A stretch of DNA of 64,000 bases, from NCBI RefSeq assembly GCF_005280255.1, contig NZ_CP040018.1:4774001-4838000 (forward strand), in the 5' to 3' direction. The stretch comes from Arthrobacter sp. 24S4-2 (GTDB lineage Bacteria; Actinomycetota; Actinomycetes; Actinomycetales; Micrococcaceae). Shown piece by piece: positions 8,846-17,170 of the stretch (the stretch's first letter is position 1; the number at the start of each line of letters is the position of its first letter). Both the position numbers and the translations under genes were made by a program. The notes under the pieces are model-generated. The model had not been told where the DNA came from, ran no database searches, and saw nothing but the letters and a program-made list of their open reading frames with translations.

Positions 8846-10297
8846 GGCCCGGACCCGCTTCTCCACCCGGATCTCCACCAGGACTCCGGCGAGAAAGAGC
8901 GCGGGGACGGCCACCAGCAGCCCCACGGCCGTTTCGGCGCTGCCGCCGATGAGGGACGTGAAGTTGCTGACCACCAGATAGAGCACCCAAGCCAGCAGCA
9001 CGGAGGCGAGCACCGGGGCAATAAGGGTCTGCCATAGCTGTCCCTTCACCCGTTCCCGGCGGAAATAGCCGACGACGGCGAGGGAGGACAGCATGTACAG
9101 CACCAGCAGTGCCGCAACGGCCAGGCCGCTGAACCAGGAGAACAGGGTCAGCACCGGGTCCATGCCCAGCAGCGCAAACGGCGCCACCAGCAGGACCGCG
9201 ACGACGGTCTGGATCCACGCCGCGGTGGCGGGCGCACGGTGCTTGTTGGTCCGGGCTATGACGGCGGGCATGGAGCCGCGCAGCGCCAGCGAGTGGAGGT
9301 AACGGTTGATGCCGTTGTGGAACGCGATGATGCCCGCCAGCAGTGAGGTCACCAGCAGGACTCCGGCGGTGACGCCGGCCCACGGTCCGAACATCTCCAC
9401 GATCGGGCCGATCACGAACGACGTCGCGTCCCCGGATTCCAGCGCCGCTCCCGCGGCATCGACAACGTGTGACGGGCCGTAGAAGCTGACAAGCATCCAG
9501 GTGATGAAGGAGAAGAAGACAGCGATGATCCCCACGGACAGGTAGGTGGCCCGCGCAACGGTCCGGTGCGGGTCCTTGGCCTCGGCGGAGTAGATGGCCG
9601 TGGATTCGAAGCCGAACATGGAGGCCACCGCGAACATGATGGCAACGCCGGGAGCTCCGCTGGCGATGGCTTCCGGCGCGAACGAAGCGGCGAGGTTCAG
9701 CCCCTCGGGGCCGCCGCCGTGGAACAGGACAGAGAATCCGAACATCAGGAGGATGGCCACTTCCAGGCCCACCAGGACCGCAAGGACGCGGGCGCCCAGC
9801 TCGATGTTCTTCGATCCCAGGACCTGGACACCGGCCATGGTGACCACGGCGAGAAGCCACCACGGAACCGTAACCCCGGCCGATGCCAGCAGGCCGGAGA
9901 ACGCGGCACCGTACAGCCCGTACATTGCCGCCTGCACCGTGCTGTAGGCCAGCAGGGCAAGCCACGCCGCCCCGGCGCCGACTTTGCGTCCGAACGCTGC
10001 CGTGACGTAGGCGTAAAAGGCGCCGTTGGTCTGCACCTTCCGGCTCATGGCCACAAAGCCGACAGCGAAGATCACAATGACGATGCCGACCACGAGGTAG
10101 GCGCCCGGGGCGCCGGCGCCGTTGCCGAGCGCTGCAGCCAGGGGCGCTGCTCCGACGATTCCCGTCAGCGGGGCCTGCGCGGACAGGACAAAGAACAGAA
10201 TGCCCAGGACTCCGATGCTGCCTGCGCGCAGTGCAGTGGAGTGTTCCTGGCGGGAGCCGGGTTCCGCGGTCCGGGATTCGGGATTCGAAATACTCAT
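8822..10297 (-). CDS. APC-superfamily amino acid/amine permease
   Basis: The 491-residue protein has about 12 membrane helices. The first helix region, SIGVLGILFFVLSAQAPLTG, and the helix 6 region, SMFGFESTAIYSAEAKDPHRTV, are typical of APC permeases; the Glu-Ser in the latter is part of the usual substrate site. Uptake is probably driven by protons or sodium. It is divergent from an aldehyde dehydrogenase and lies 4 kb from the amine oxidase, so aromatic amines, GABA or other amino compounds are plausible substrates. The ATG at 10297 is preceded by AGGATCC. The 3' end overlaps the AmiS/UreI gene by 24 bp. Confidence 0.88.
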   Translation of the reverse strand: MSISNPESRTAEPGSRQEHSTALRAGSIGVLGILFFVLSAQAPLTGIVGAAPLAAALGNGAGAPGAYLVVGIVIVIFAVGFVAMSRKVQTNGAFYAYVTAAFGRKVGAGAAWLALLAYSTVQAAMYGLYGAAFSGLLASAGVTVPWWLLAVVTMAGVQVLGSKNIELGARVLAVLVGLEVAILLMFGFSVLFHGGGPEGLNLAASFAPEAIASGAPGVAIMFAVASMFGFESTAIYSAEAKDPHRTVARATYLSVGIIAVFFSFITWMLVSFYGPSHVVDAAGAALESGDATSFVIGPIVEMFGPWAGVTAGVLLVTSLLAGIIAFHNGINRYLHSLALRGSMPAVIARTNKHRAPATAAWIQTVVAVLLVAPFALLGMDPVLTLFSWFSGLAVAALLVLYMLSSLAVVGYFRRERVKGQLWQTLIAPVLASVLLAWVLYLVVSNFTSLIGGSAETAVGLLVAVPALFLAGVLVEIRVEKRVRASEPEFAG

Positions 10298-10596
10298 TGG
10301 ATCCTTCTTAACAGTAATGAGTGCTGGGGAAAAGAGCTAGGGACAGGTGCTGGGGCCCGGGCAAAGGTGCACCGTGAAATCCAGCATGGCAGTCGGCTCC
10401 GGATGCGCTTTGTCTTGCAGCGATCAGTTCTTGTTCCTGAGCGCAGTCACGCCCACGGACTCCCGTTCTGTTCGCTCCCGCACAACAGCTCTTCACGCAT
10501 ACACAAGACGCGCGGCGTCCGCCGGAGCACGCTTGAAGCAGCGCTGACAGGCCGCACCGGCCTGCGGTCCCTGACCTACTCGAAGTGGAGTACCCC
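10298..10596. other. Divergent intergenic region, nothing recognised
   Basis: These 299 bases separate the APC permease and aldehyde dehydrogenase starts. They must hold both promoters, but I see no convincing palindrome, hairpin or small gene. Confidence 0.5.
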
Positions 10597-12006
10597 ATGG
10601 AAACCTACGACGCCCTGCTGGCCTCGATCACCCCGGACGCCGGCGAAACCCGGACCATCCTTGACCCCGCCACGGGTACCTCAGTCGGCGAAGCCCCCGT
10701 CCACACCGTCGAAGACCTCGAAGCCGCCATCGCAGCTGCCGCTGCGGCACAGCCGGCGTGGGCAGCCCTGGGCCACGACGCCCGGAGCGCCGCGCTGCTC
10801 AAGGCAGCCGACGCCGTCGAACGTTCCGGTGAAGAACTCGCCCGGCTGCTCTCCCGCGAGCAGGGCAAACCGCTGAACGGGCCCAACGCCCGCTTCGAAA
10901 TCGGCGCCTGCGTCGCCTGGCTGCGCGTCGCGGCCACCACGCCCCTGGACCCGGAAACCGTGGTGGACGACGGCGAAACCCGCGCCGAACTGCACTACCG
11001 GCCCATCGGCGTCGTGGGCGCGATCGGCCCGTGGAACTGGCCCATGATGATCACCGTCTGGCAGATCGCCCCCGCCCTGCGGATGGGCAACGCCGTGGTG
11101 GTCAAGCCCTCCGAATACACCCCGCTCAGCGTCCTGGCCCTTGCCAGGATCCTCAACGAGGAACTCCCCGAAGGCCTCCTCACGGTGGTTTCCGGCGGCC
11201 GCGAGGTCGGCGCCCGCCTGGCCGAACACCCTGCGATCGGCAAGGTCATGTTCACCGGCTCCACGGCAACGGGAAAGGCGATCATCAGGTCCTCCGCGGA
11301 CACCGTCAAGCGGCTCACGCTGGAACTCGGCGGAAACGACGCCGGCATCGTCCTGCCCGATGCCGACCCCAAAGCCATCGCAGAAGGCCTTTTCTGGGGC
11401 GCCTTCATCAACACCGGCCAGACCTGCGCCGCCCTCAAGCGCCTCTACGTCCACGACGACATCTACGACGCCGTCTGCGAGGAACTCACCAAGGTCGCCG
11501 CCGCCATGCCAATGGGTGTGGGACTCGACGAGGCCAACGTCCTGGGCCCTCTGCAGAACAGGGCGCAGTACCACATCGTGGCAGGGCTCGTTGAAGCCGC
11601 CCGTGCCTCCGGCGCCCGGATCCTGCTCGGCGGGAACCCGGACACGGACCAGCCGGGCAACTTCTACCCCGCCACACTCGTGGCCGATGTCGACAACAGC
11701 AACCCGCTGGTCGCCGAGGAACAGTTCGGACCGGCCCTGCCGATCATCCGCTACAGCACCGTGGATGAGGCGGTCGCCATGGCGAACGCGCTCGACGTCG
11801 GATTGGGCGCCTCGGTCTGGTCCTCAGACACCGCCCGTGCGCGCGAAGTCGCCGCCCGGCTCGAAGCCGGCACCGTCTGGGTCAACAAGCACGGCGCCGT
11901 GGACCCGCGCGTCCCGTTCGGCGGCGCCAAGCAGTCCGGCTACGGCCTGGAATTCGGCGTCGAAGGCCTCAAGGCCCTCGGTGTTCCGCAGGTGATCAAC
12001 GGCTGA
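10597..12006 (+). CDS. NAD(P)+-dependent aldehyde dehydrogenase
   Basis: The protein of about 469 residues oxidises an aldehyde to the acid. The oxyanion Asn is in GPWNWPMM, the general base Glu in LTLELGGNDAGIVLP, the catalytic Cys in NTGQTCAALKR and the cofactor loop in FTGSTATGKAI. The ATG at 10597 (METYDALLASI) has TGGAG six bases upstream; an in-frame GTG at 10585 is the alternative. It is divergent from the APC permease. Phenylacetaldehyde or 4-hydroxyphenylacetaldehyde made by the amine oxidase at 2.9 kb are attractive substrates, but the sequence alone does not fix specificity. The stop codon lies in a 15-bp tandem duplication. Confidence 0.93.
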   Translation: METYDALLASITPDAGETRTILDPATGTSVGEAPVHTVEDLEAAIAAAAAAQPAWAALGHDARSAALLKAADAVERSGEELARLLSREQGKPLNGPNARFEIGACVAWLRVAATTPLDPETVVDDGETRAELHYRPIGVVGAIGPWNWPMMITVWQIAPALRMGNAVVVKPSEYTPLSVLALARILNEELPEGLLTVVSGGREVGARLAEHPAIGKVMFTGSTATGKAIIRSSADTVKRLTLELGGNDAGIVLPDADPKAIAEGLFWGAFINTGQTCAALKRLYVHDDIYDAVCEELTKVAAAMPMGVGLDEANVLGPLQNRAQYHIVAGLVEAARASGARILLGGNPDTDQPGNFYPATLVADVDNSNPLVAEEQFGPALPIIRYSTVDEAVAMANALDVGLGASVWSSDTARAREVAARLEAGTVWVNKHGAVDPRVPFGGAKQSGYGLEFGVEGLKALGVPQVING

Positions 12007-12023
12007 GCGATCAACGGCTGAGC
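11994..12023. repeat. 15-bp perfect tandem duplication over a stop codon
   Basis: GATCAACGGCTGAGC is repeated exactly twice. The first copy contains the TGA of the aldehyde dehydrogenase, so the duplication leaves a second unused copy of the gene end in the 30-bp convergent gap before nagB. Confidence 0.9.
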
Positions 12024-12036
12024 CGGCCCCGCTGAC

Positions 12037-12855
12037 TCAGCCGCGCTGAACCAGCGGCTGCTGCAGCCAGGGCCGCGTGGGCGTCTGGCCGAGCTGGTCG
12101 TTGAACTCCTGGGCGTCCCGGTAGTACTCCAGCAGGCTCAGGCGGGACGCAGCCGCGGGGTCCAGGATGACCACGGTCCGGCGGTGCAGCTGCAGCACCG
12201 AAGCCGGGCAGTGTGCGCTGACGGGCCCCTCCACCATGGCCTGGACAGCAGCGGCCTTGTTCTCCCCCACGGCCACAAGCACCGCCAGCTTGGCTTCCCG
12301 GATGGTCCCCAGCCCCTGGGTCAGGCACAGCCGCGGAACGTCGCCCTCCGGAAAGAACCGGGCGTTGTCCGCCCGGGTGGCTCCGGCCAGGGTCTTCACC
12401 CTGGTGCGGGAGACCAGCGACGAGGTGGGCTCGTTGAAGCCGATGTGGCCGTTGGCGCCGATGCCGAGGATCTGGATGTCCACGCCGCCGGCTGCGGCAA
12501 TGGCTGCGTCGTAGCGGTCGGCCTCGGCGATGAGGTCCGGAGCATCCCCCTGCGGGGTGACGAGCTGCTCCAGCGGAAGATCCACGTGATCGGTGAATTC
12601 CCGCCGGATGGTGGAGTAGTAGCTTTGTTCGTGCTCCGGCGGCAGCCCGGCGTATTCATCGAGGGTGAAGGCCGTGACCTGGCTGAAGCTCAGCTGCTCT
12701 TCGCGGTGCCGCCGGATGAGTTCCTGGTACGTGGACTTCGGCGAACCTCCTGTGGCCAGTCCCAGGACCGCCGGGCCCTGCCGGACCCGGGCGTCGATGA
12801 TGTCGGCAGCCCGGCCCCCTATGTGTTCCGCGGACTCACACAGAATAATCTGCAC
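12037..12855 (-). CDS. nagB: Glucosamine-6-phosphate deaminase
   Basis: The 272-residue protein converts glucosamine-6-phosphate to fructose-6-phosphate and ammonia. LGLATGGSPKSTYQEL is the phosphate-binding region, FTLDEYAGL holds the catalytic Asp and GIGANGHIGFNEP carries the Gly-Asn-Gly-His motif. The length matches the family. It is the last gene of nagE-nagA-nagB and starts 20 bases inside the end of nagA, so translation is probably coupled. Control is expected from the dre-type operator upstream of nagE. Confidence 0.97.
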   Translation of the reverse strand: MQIILCESAEHIGGRAADIIDARVRQGPAVLGLATGGSPKSTYQELIRRHREEQLSFSQVTAFTLDEYAGLPPEHEQSYYSTIRREFTDHVDLPLEQLVTPQGDAPDLIAEADRYDAAIAAAGGVDIQILGIGANGHIGFNEPTSSLVSRTRVKTLAGATRADNARFFPEGDVPRLCLTQGLGTIREAKLAVLVAVGENKAAAVQAMVEGPVSAHCPASVLQLHRRTVVILDPAAASRLSLLEYYRDAQEFNDQLGQTPTRPWLQQPLVQRG

Positions 12856-14131
12856 GCGTTTTCCTTTCCTGCGTTAGTGGTGTGCCGGCCCGGTAGGCCT
12901 GCACCAGTTCAAGTTCTTCGGTGGTGACCAGCACGTCGGCGCGGTACCCCGCTGCCAACACGCCGACTTTGTCGGAGCCCGGCTTGTCGGAGCCCGGCCG
13001 GTCCAGGCCCATCAGCCGGGCCGGGGTGGCCGAAGCCGCCGTCACGGCATCGGCCAGCGGCACGCCCCATTCGACGCAGCGGCGGACATTTTCCAGCAGC
13101 AGGCTCGTGGCGCCGGCGATCGCCCCGGGACCGGCATCACCCTCGCCGGGGACCAGCCGGGCCACGCGGTCCTGCACCAGCACGTCCAGGCTGCCGAGCG
13201 TGTACCGGCCGTCTGACATTCCGGCCGCCGCCATCGCATCCGTAATCAGCGCGATCGAGCCCGGGCCCACCAGGCCAAAGACCATGCGGACGATCTCCGG
13301 GTCCAGGTGCACGCCGTCCGCTACCAGTTCCAGGACCATCTGTCCGGGTGCCTGCCGTGCAGCCTGCAGCAGGACCGGGATGGGTCCCGGCGCCCGGTGG
13401 CCCAGCGGAGGCATCCGGTTGAACAGGTGGGTGGCGGACCAGGGCCCGCCGTCGGACTCTCCCCCGGCGCCCCCACGGCCCAGGGCATCCCGCGTCCGCG
13501 ACGCTGTGGCGTCCGTGTGGCCGAGGGACGGGACTACGCCGTACTTCCGGCAGAGGGAAACGAGTTCCGCAAAATGCGGGGTCTCCGGCGCCAGCGTGAT
13601 GGACCGTACCGTGCCCTGCCCCGCCTCGAGCCACTCCTGCAGGAGCGCCGGGTCGCCGTCGATGATGGCTGCGGGATCCTGCGCCCCGCACATGTTCTTG
13701 GCGATAAAGGGTCCTTCCAGGTGCAGGCCGGCCAGTGTTCCGTCCTGCACCAATTCCCGCAGCACGGCGATCTGCTCCAGCAGTACCTGCGAAGGTGCGG
13801 AGACAAGCGAGGCGAGCACCGACGTCGTTCCCTGCCCGGCGTGATAACCCGCCGCCCGGCGGGCGCCGTCCGCGTCGGCGGAAAAGGTGTGCCCCACAGC
13901 GCCGTGGCAGTGCACGTCCACCAGTCCGGGCAGGATGAGCGGAACGCGTGTGGTTTCGACGTCGACGCCAGCGGGCAGCTCCGCCGTCGGGCCGCACCAG
14001 GCAATGGTGCCGCCGGCCACCAGAACGGTGCCGTCGCCGATCACTTCCTGGCCCGCCAGGCCGGTGACGAGGCGCCCCCGCAGCCCCAGTTGGACGTCGC
14101 CGTGCCCGGGCGCGGTCAGGTCAGCTCGCAT
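12836..14131 (-). CDS. nagA: N-acetylglucosamine-6-phosphate deacetylase
   Basis: The 431-residue cytoplasmic amidohydrolase releases acetate from N-acetylglucosamine-6-phosphate. LPGLVDVHCHGAVGH holds the first metal-site histidines, HLEGPFIAK the conserved Glu, LGHTDA another metal His, and LITDAMAAAG the catalytic Asp. The start at 14131 (MRADLTAPGHG) overlaps the 3' end of nagE by 11 bp, and the 3' end overlaps nagB by 20 bp. Near the C-terminus a perfect 15-bp duplication (12969-12998) adds a second GSDKP-like unit before a conserved part of the barrel; its effect is unknown. Confidence 0.96.
   Translation of the reverse strand: MRADLTAPGHGDVQLGLRGRLVTGLAGQEVIGDGTVLVAGGTIAWCGPTAELPAGVDVETTRVPLILPGLVDVHCHGAVGHTFSADADGARRAAGYHAGQGTTSVLASLVSAPSQVLLEQIAVLRELVQDGTLAGLHLEGPFIAKNMCGAQDPAAIIDGDPALLQEWLEAGQGTVRSITLAPETPHFAELVSLCRKYGVVPSLGHTDATASRTRDALGRGGAGGESDGGPWSATHLFNRMPPLGHRAPGPIPVLLQAARQAPGQMVLELVADGVHLDPEIVRMVFGLVGPGSIALITDAMAAAGMSDGRYTLGSLDVLVQDRVARLVPGEGDAGPGAIAGATSLLLENVRRCVEWGVPLADAVTAASATPARLMGLDRPGSDKPGSDKVGVLAAGYRADVLVTTEELELVQAYRAGTPLTQERKTRADYSV
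12969..12998. repeat. 15-bp perfect tandem duplication in nagA
   Basis: TTGTCGGAGCCCGGC occurs twice in a row. In the minus frame it encodes PGSDK twice within nagA. It keeps frame and looks recent because the copies are identical. Confidence 0.9.
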
Positions 14132-15395
14132 CGGCTTTGGCCATCGAACCGTTCTCGTCGGTTTCATCTTCGCGGCCCATGGTGCGGAGGTTCCAGCGCC
14201 GGATCACGAAGCGGAACACCACGTAGTACACCGCGGCGTAACCCAGGCCGATGGGGATCAGCCAGAGCGGATTTTGGGCGATGCCGAAGTTGAGCACGTA
14301 GTCGATGGCTCCGGCGGAGAAACCGAATCCGTGGTGGATGCCCAGGAAGTTGACCAGCATCATGGAGGTTCCGGTCAGGACGGCGTGGACCAGGTAGAGC
14401 GGCCAGGCGACGAACATGAAGGAGAATTCCAGCGGCTCGGTGATGCCGGTGAGGAAGGCGGTGAGGCCGGTGGAGAGCATGACGCCGCCCACGATCTTCC
14501 TCTGGGAGGGCTTGGCCTCGTGCCAGATCGCCAGGGCGGCCGCAGGCAGGGCGAACATCATGATCGGGAAGAACCCGGTCATGAACACACCCGCCGAGGG
14601 GTCACCGGCGAAGAAACGGTTCAGGTCACCGTGGGCGCCGTTGTAGTCGCCGATGATGAACCAGACGATGGAGTTCAGGATGTGGTGCAGGCCCAGCGGG
14701 ATGAGCAGGCGGTTGAGCGTGCCGTAGACTCCGCTGCCCACCACCGTGTTGTCCGCGACGGCATTGCCCACTGCAGTCAGGCCGGTGTTGAAGAAGGGGT
14801 AGATCAGCGCCATGACCACGCCGATCACAATCGCGGCGAACGAGGTCAGGATGGGCACCAGCCGGCGGCCCGCGAAGAATCCGAGCCAGTCCGGAAGGGT
14901 GGTCCGGTGGAACTTCTGCCACAGCCAGGCCGTGGTCAGGCCCATCACGATGCCGGCCAGCACGCCGTAGTTGATGACGGGATCCTTGCCGCCCTCCGGG
15001 GCGGCGCCGAGCACCAGGGGTGCCATGACTTTGAAAACGTTGGTCAGGACCAGGAAGCCGACGACGGCGGCCAGCGCCGTGGACCCGTCGCCTTTCTTGG
15101 CGAAGCCGAAGGAAATGCCGACGGCGAAGAGCAGCGGGAGGTTCTCAAACAGGGCTCCGCCGGCCGCGCCGATCACCTGGGCAACGGTGGTCAGGCCTTC
15201 GAACCGGCCCAGCAGGTCGTCCTGGCCCAGGCGCAGGAGGAGCGCGGCGGCGGGAAGGGCGGCGATGGGGAGCATGAGGCTGCGGCCGAAGCGCTGCATG
15301 TTCTGCAGCGCTTTTCCGCTGCCTTTGGCCTTTCCCGGGGCCGGCGCGGCCAGCGGGCCGGCCCCGGCGGAAGCGGACGGGTTTTCCGTGGACAT
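14121..15395 (-). CDS. nagE: PTS N-acetylglucosamine EIIC permease
   Basis: The 424-residue membrane protein is the sugar channel of a GlcNAc-type phosphotransferase system. A soluble N-terminal tail is followed by about ten hydrophobic segments. FGRSLMLPIAALPAAALLLRLG opens the EIIC domain and TGITEPLEFSFMFVAWPLY is the conserved sugar-site loop with the Glu of the ITEP motif. The EIIB and EIIA domains are not fused but encoded divergently at 15582-16324. The gene starts the nagE-nagA-nagB operon. A perfect dre-type palindrome lies 65 bp upstream of its start. Confidence 0.95.
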   Translation of the reverse strand: MSTENPSASAGAGPLAAPAPGKAKGSGKALQNMQRFGRSLMLPIAALPAAALLLRLGQDDLLGRFEGLTTVAQVIGAAGGALFENLPLLFAVGISFGFAKKGDGSTALAAVVGFLVLTNVFKVMAPLVLGAAPEGGKDPVINYGVLAGIVMGLTTAWLWQKFHRTTLPDWLGFFAGRRLVPILTSFAAIVIGVVMALIYPFFNTGLTAVGNAVADNTVVGSGVYGTLNRLLIPLGLHHILNSIVWFIIGDYNGAHGDLNRFFAGDPSAGVFMTGFFPIMMFALPAAALAIWHEAKPSQRKIVGGVMLSTGLTAFLTGITEPLEFSFMFVAWPLYLVHAVLTGTSMMLVNFLGIHHGFGFSAGAIDYVLNFGIAQNPLWLIPIGLGYAAVYYVVFRFVIRRWNLRTMGREDETDENGSMAKADAS

Positions 15396-15459
15396 GTGGT
15401 TCCTCGTTTCGAAAAGGGGGTGCTTGTGCGGGGATGCGGGATTCAGTAGAGTTTTGCTA

Positions 15460-15475
15460 ACTGGTTATAACCAGT
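15460..15475. promoter_or_regulatory. dre-type operator for the GntR/DasR-like regulator
   Basis: ACTGGTTATAACCAGT is a perfect 16-bp palindrome between nagE and the EIIB gene. It fits the DasR/NagR operator form ACTGGTCTAGACCACT (known from Streptomyces). It is placed to control both divergent transcripts, and the matching regulator is encoded at 16330. Confidence 0.85.
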
Positions 15476-15581
15476 GACAATCATCACTGTGAAGTGCACC
15501 GGGCTTAGTTGTCAACCTCAGGCAGGAAAAAACCTCCAAAGCCGGCCGGACTCACCGCGAAAACGACCTACAGGAGTGGAC

Positions 15582-15812
15582 ATGTCCAAAGCAGAAATCA
15601 TCCTCGCCGCCCTGGGCGGCGCAGAGAACGTTGAAGAGATCGAAGGGTGCATCACCCGCCTGCGCACCGAAGTGGTGGACGCCGGAAAGGTTGACGAGGC
15701 AGCCCTCAAGGCCGCGGGCGCCCACGGCGTCATGGTGGCCGGCTCGGTGGTCCAGGTGGTTGTGGGCCCCGAAGCCGAGAGCCTGGCAGAAGACATCCAG
15801 GACCTGATGTGA
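15582..15812 (+). CDS. PTS glucose/GlcNAc-type EIIB protein
   Basis: This 76-residue stand-alone EIIB domain accepts phosphate from EIIA and passes it to the sugar in the EIIC channel. The phosphorylated cysteine is Cys23 in IEGCITRLR, the standard EIIB-glc motif. The ATG at 15582 has CAGGAG seven bases upstream. Its stop overlaps the GTG of the EIIA gene by 4 bp. It is divergent from nagE across the dre-type operator. Confidence 0.94.
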   Translation: MSKAEIILAALGGAENVEEIEGCITRLRTEVVDAGKVDEAALKAAGAHGVMVAGSVVQVVVGPEAESLAEDIQDLM

Positions 15813-15853
15813 GCACGCCCGACGTGAGCACTACTGATGTGAGCACGGCAGCA
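15809..15853. repeat. Three 15-bp units at the EIIA start
   Basis: Units GTGAGCACGCCCGAC, GTGAGCACTACTGAT and GTGAGCACGGCAGCA follow each other. Each begins with a potential GTG start in the same frame, so the duplication multiplies possible initiation codons. Confidence 0.85.
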
Positions 15854-16324
15854 CCCGCCGAGGCCATCAGCGTGGCCTCTCCCCTGCCAGGACGCCTCAT
15901 TGCGCTCAGTGAAGTGCCGGACCCCGTGTTTGCCAAGGGGCTCGTGGGCGGAGGTGCCGCCGTCGTCCCTGATGACGACGCCGGCGAACTGACCGCCGTC
16001 GCCCCTCTGGACGGACGCGTCGTCAAGGTCATGCCGCACGCCTACATCGTCCAGCACGCCTCCGGGTCCGCAGTGCTGGTCCATGTGGGTATCGACACGG
16101 TGGGCCTGAAGGGCGAAGGCTTCACGGTTCTGGCACAAAAGGGCGATCAGGTCCGCACCGGCGACGCGATGGTCCGTGTTGACGCCGCCCTGGTGCGTTC
16201 GAAGAATCTCAGTCTGTGCAGCCCGGTAGTGCTGCTGGACAGCAAGCCTGACGCCATCGAACCGCCTGTCCCTGGCGGGCGCGTGGAAGCCGGGGCACAT
16301 CTGTTCAACCTGCCTGGAAAATAG
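15809..16324 (+). CDS. crr: PTS glucose/GlcNAc-type EIIA protein
   Basis: The 171-residue protein is a stand-alone EIIA-glc domain. The helper histidine is His83 (IVQHASG) and the phosphorylated one His92 (VLVHVGIDTVGLKGEGF). The first 45 bases are three 15-bp units, each opening GTGAGCAC (MSTPD-VSTTD-VSTAA), so three possible in-frame GTG starts lie 15 bases apart; the first overlaps the EIIB stop by 4 bp. It may also regulate other permeases, as EIIA-glc proteins do, but nothing here shows that. It is followed 5 bp later by the GntR regulator. Confidence 0.93.
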   Translation: MSTPDVSTTDVSTAAPAEAISVASPLPGRLIALSEVPDPVFAKGLVGGGAAVVPDDDAGELTAVAPLDGRVVKVMPHAYIVQHASGSAVLVHVGIDTVGLKGEGFTVLAQKGDQVRTGDAMVRVDAALVRSKNLSLCSPVVLLDSKPDAIEPPVPGGRVEAGAHLFNLPGK

Positions 16325-16329
16325 GAGCC

Positions 16330-17049
16330 ATGGATACGGCAGGGGAACTAAAACACGTCTGGGTGCGCCGGCAGCTCCAGGACCTTGTGGCCAGCACGCT
16401 GCGGCCCGGGGACGCGCTGCTGGGCGAACGCCAGTTGGAGGAGCAGTTCGGGGTCTCGCGCATTACGGTGCGCCGGGCCATCTCGGATCTCGTCCAGGAC
16501 GGAGCGCTGGTCCGGATCAAAGGCAAGGGGACCTTTGTCTCGCACGGACTGGTGCGTTCAACCCTGCACCTGGCGTCCTTTAATGAGGACATGCGGGCAG
16601 CCGGTTTCCAGCCCAGCACCCGCGTCATCAACGCTGCCGCAGCGGAGCCGCATGCCGCGGCGGCCGAGCACCTGGGACTGCCTCCGGGACAGGAGGCGTT
16701 CCAAGTGCGCAGGCTGCGCCTTGCCAATGGAGCGCCCGTCAGCGTGGACGAATCATGGCTGCCGCCCGGGCTTCTGCCGAACCTGCTCTCGGAGGATCTG
16801 ACCGGGTCCCTCTACCGTGTCCTCGCTGCCTCGGGTCATCCGGTGCAGCACGTGGAACAGACGGTCGAGGCCGCTGCCGCACCGGAAGAGACCGCCGCCC
16901 TGCTGGAGATCGAGCCCGGCGCCCCCGTGCTCCTTTTCAGGCGCCGCTCGTTCACCGGCCAGGATGACCCCGGCACACCCATCGAATACTCCATTTCGAC
17001 CTACCGTTCCGACCGGTACCAGGTGTCGATGCGGCTGGCACTGGGCTGA
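16330..17049 (+). CDS. GntR-family regulator, DasR/NagR (HutC) type
   Basis: The 239-residue protein has an N-terminal winged helix (about 10-75; LEEQFGVSRITVRRAISDLVQDG and IKGKGTFVSHG) and a C-terminal UTRA effector domain (about 90-235, ending EYSISTYRSDRYQVSMRL). This is the plan of DasR and NagR, which release DNA on binding glucosamine-6-phosphate or GlcNAc-6-phosphate. The dre-type palindrome at 15460 between the two nag transcripts is its obvious target. It is the last gene of EIIB-EIIA-gntR. A long palindrome follows at 17081. Confidence 0.93.
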   Translation: MDTAGELKHVWVRRQLQDLVASTLRPGDALLGERQLEEQFGVSRITVRRAISDLVQDGALVRIKGKGTFVSHGLVRSTLHLASFNEDMRAAGFQPSTRVINAAAAEPHAAAAEHLGLPPGQEAFQVRRLRLANGAPVSVDESWLPPGLLPNLLSEDLTGSLYRVLAASGHPVQHVEQTVEAAAAPEETAALLEIEPGAPVLLFRRRSFTGQDDPGTPIEYSISTYRSDRYQVSMRLALG

Positions 17050-17080
17050 GCCAGGACTGTTCACGTCTCACCCCAACCAG

Positions 17081-17128
17081 GTAGCAGCAGGTGTCGTTTT
17101 GGGCCCTCAAAACGACACCTGCTGCTAC
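17081..17128. repeat. 48-bp palindrome, terminator or REP-like element
   Basis: Twenty-one bases starting GTAGCAGCAGGTGTCG (17081-17101) pair perfectly with 17108-17128 around a 6-base GGCCCT loop. No T-tract follows. It lies between the GntR gene and pheA, both on the plus strand. It may terminate the PTS transcript or be a member of a repeated extragenic palindrome family; I see only this copy in the window. Confidence 0.6.
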
Positions 17129-17170
17129 TCACTTGGGCGGATGGGTGTTAGGCGTGAAACCATACGGATC

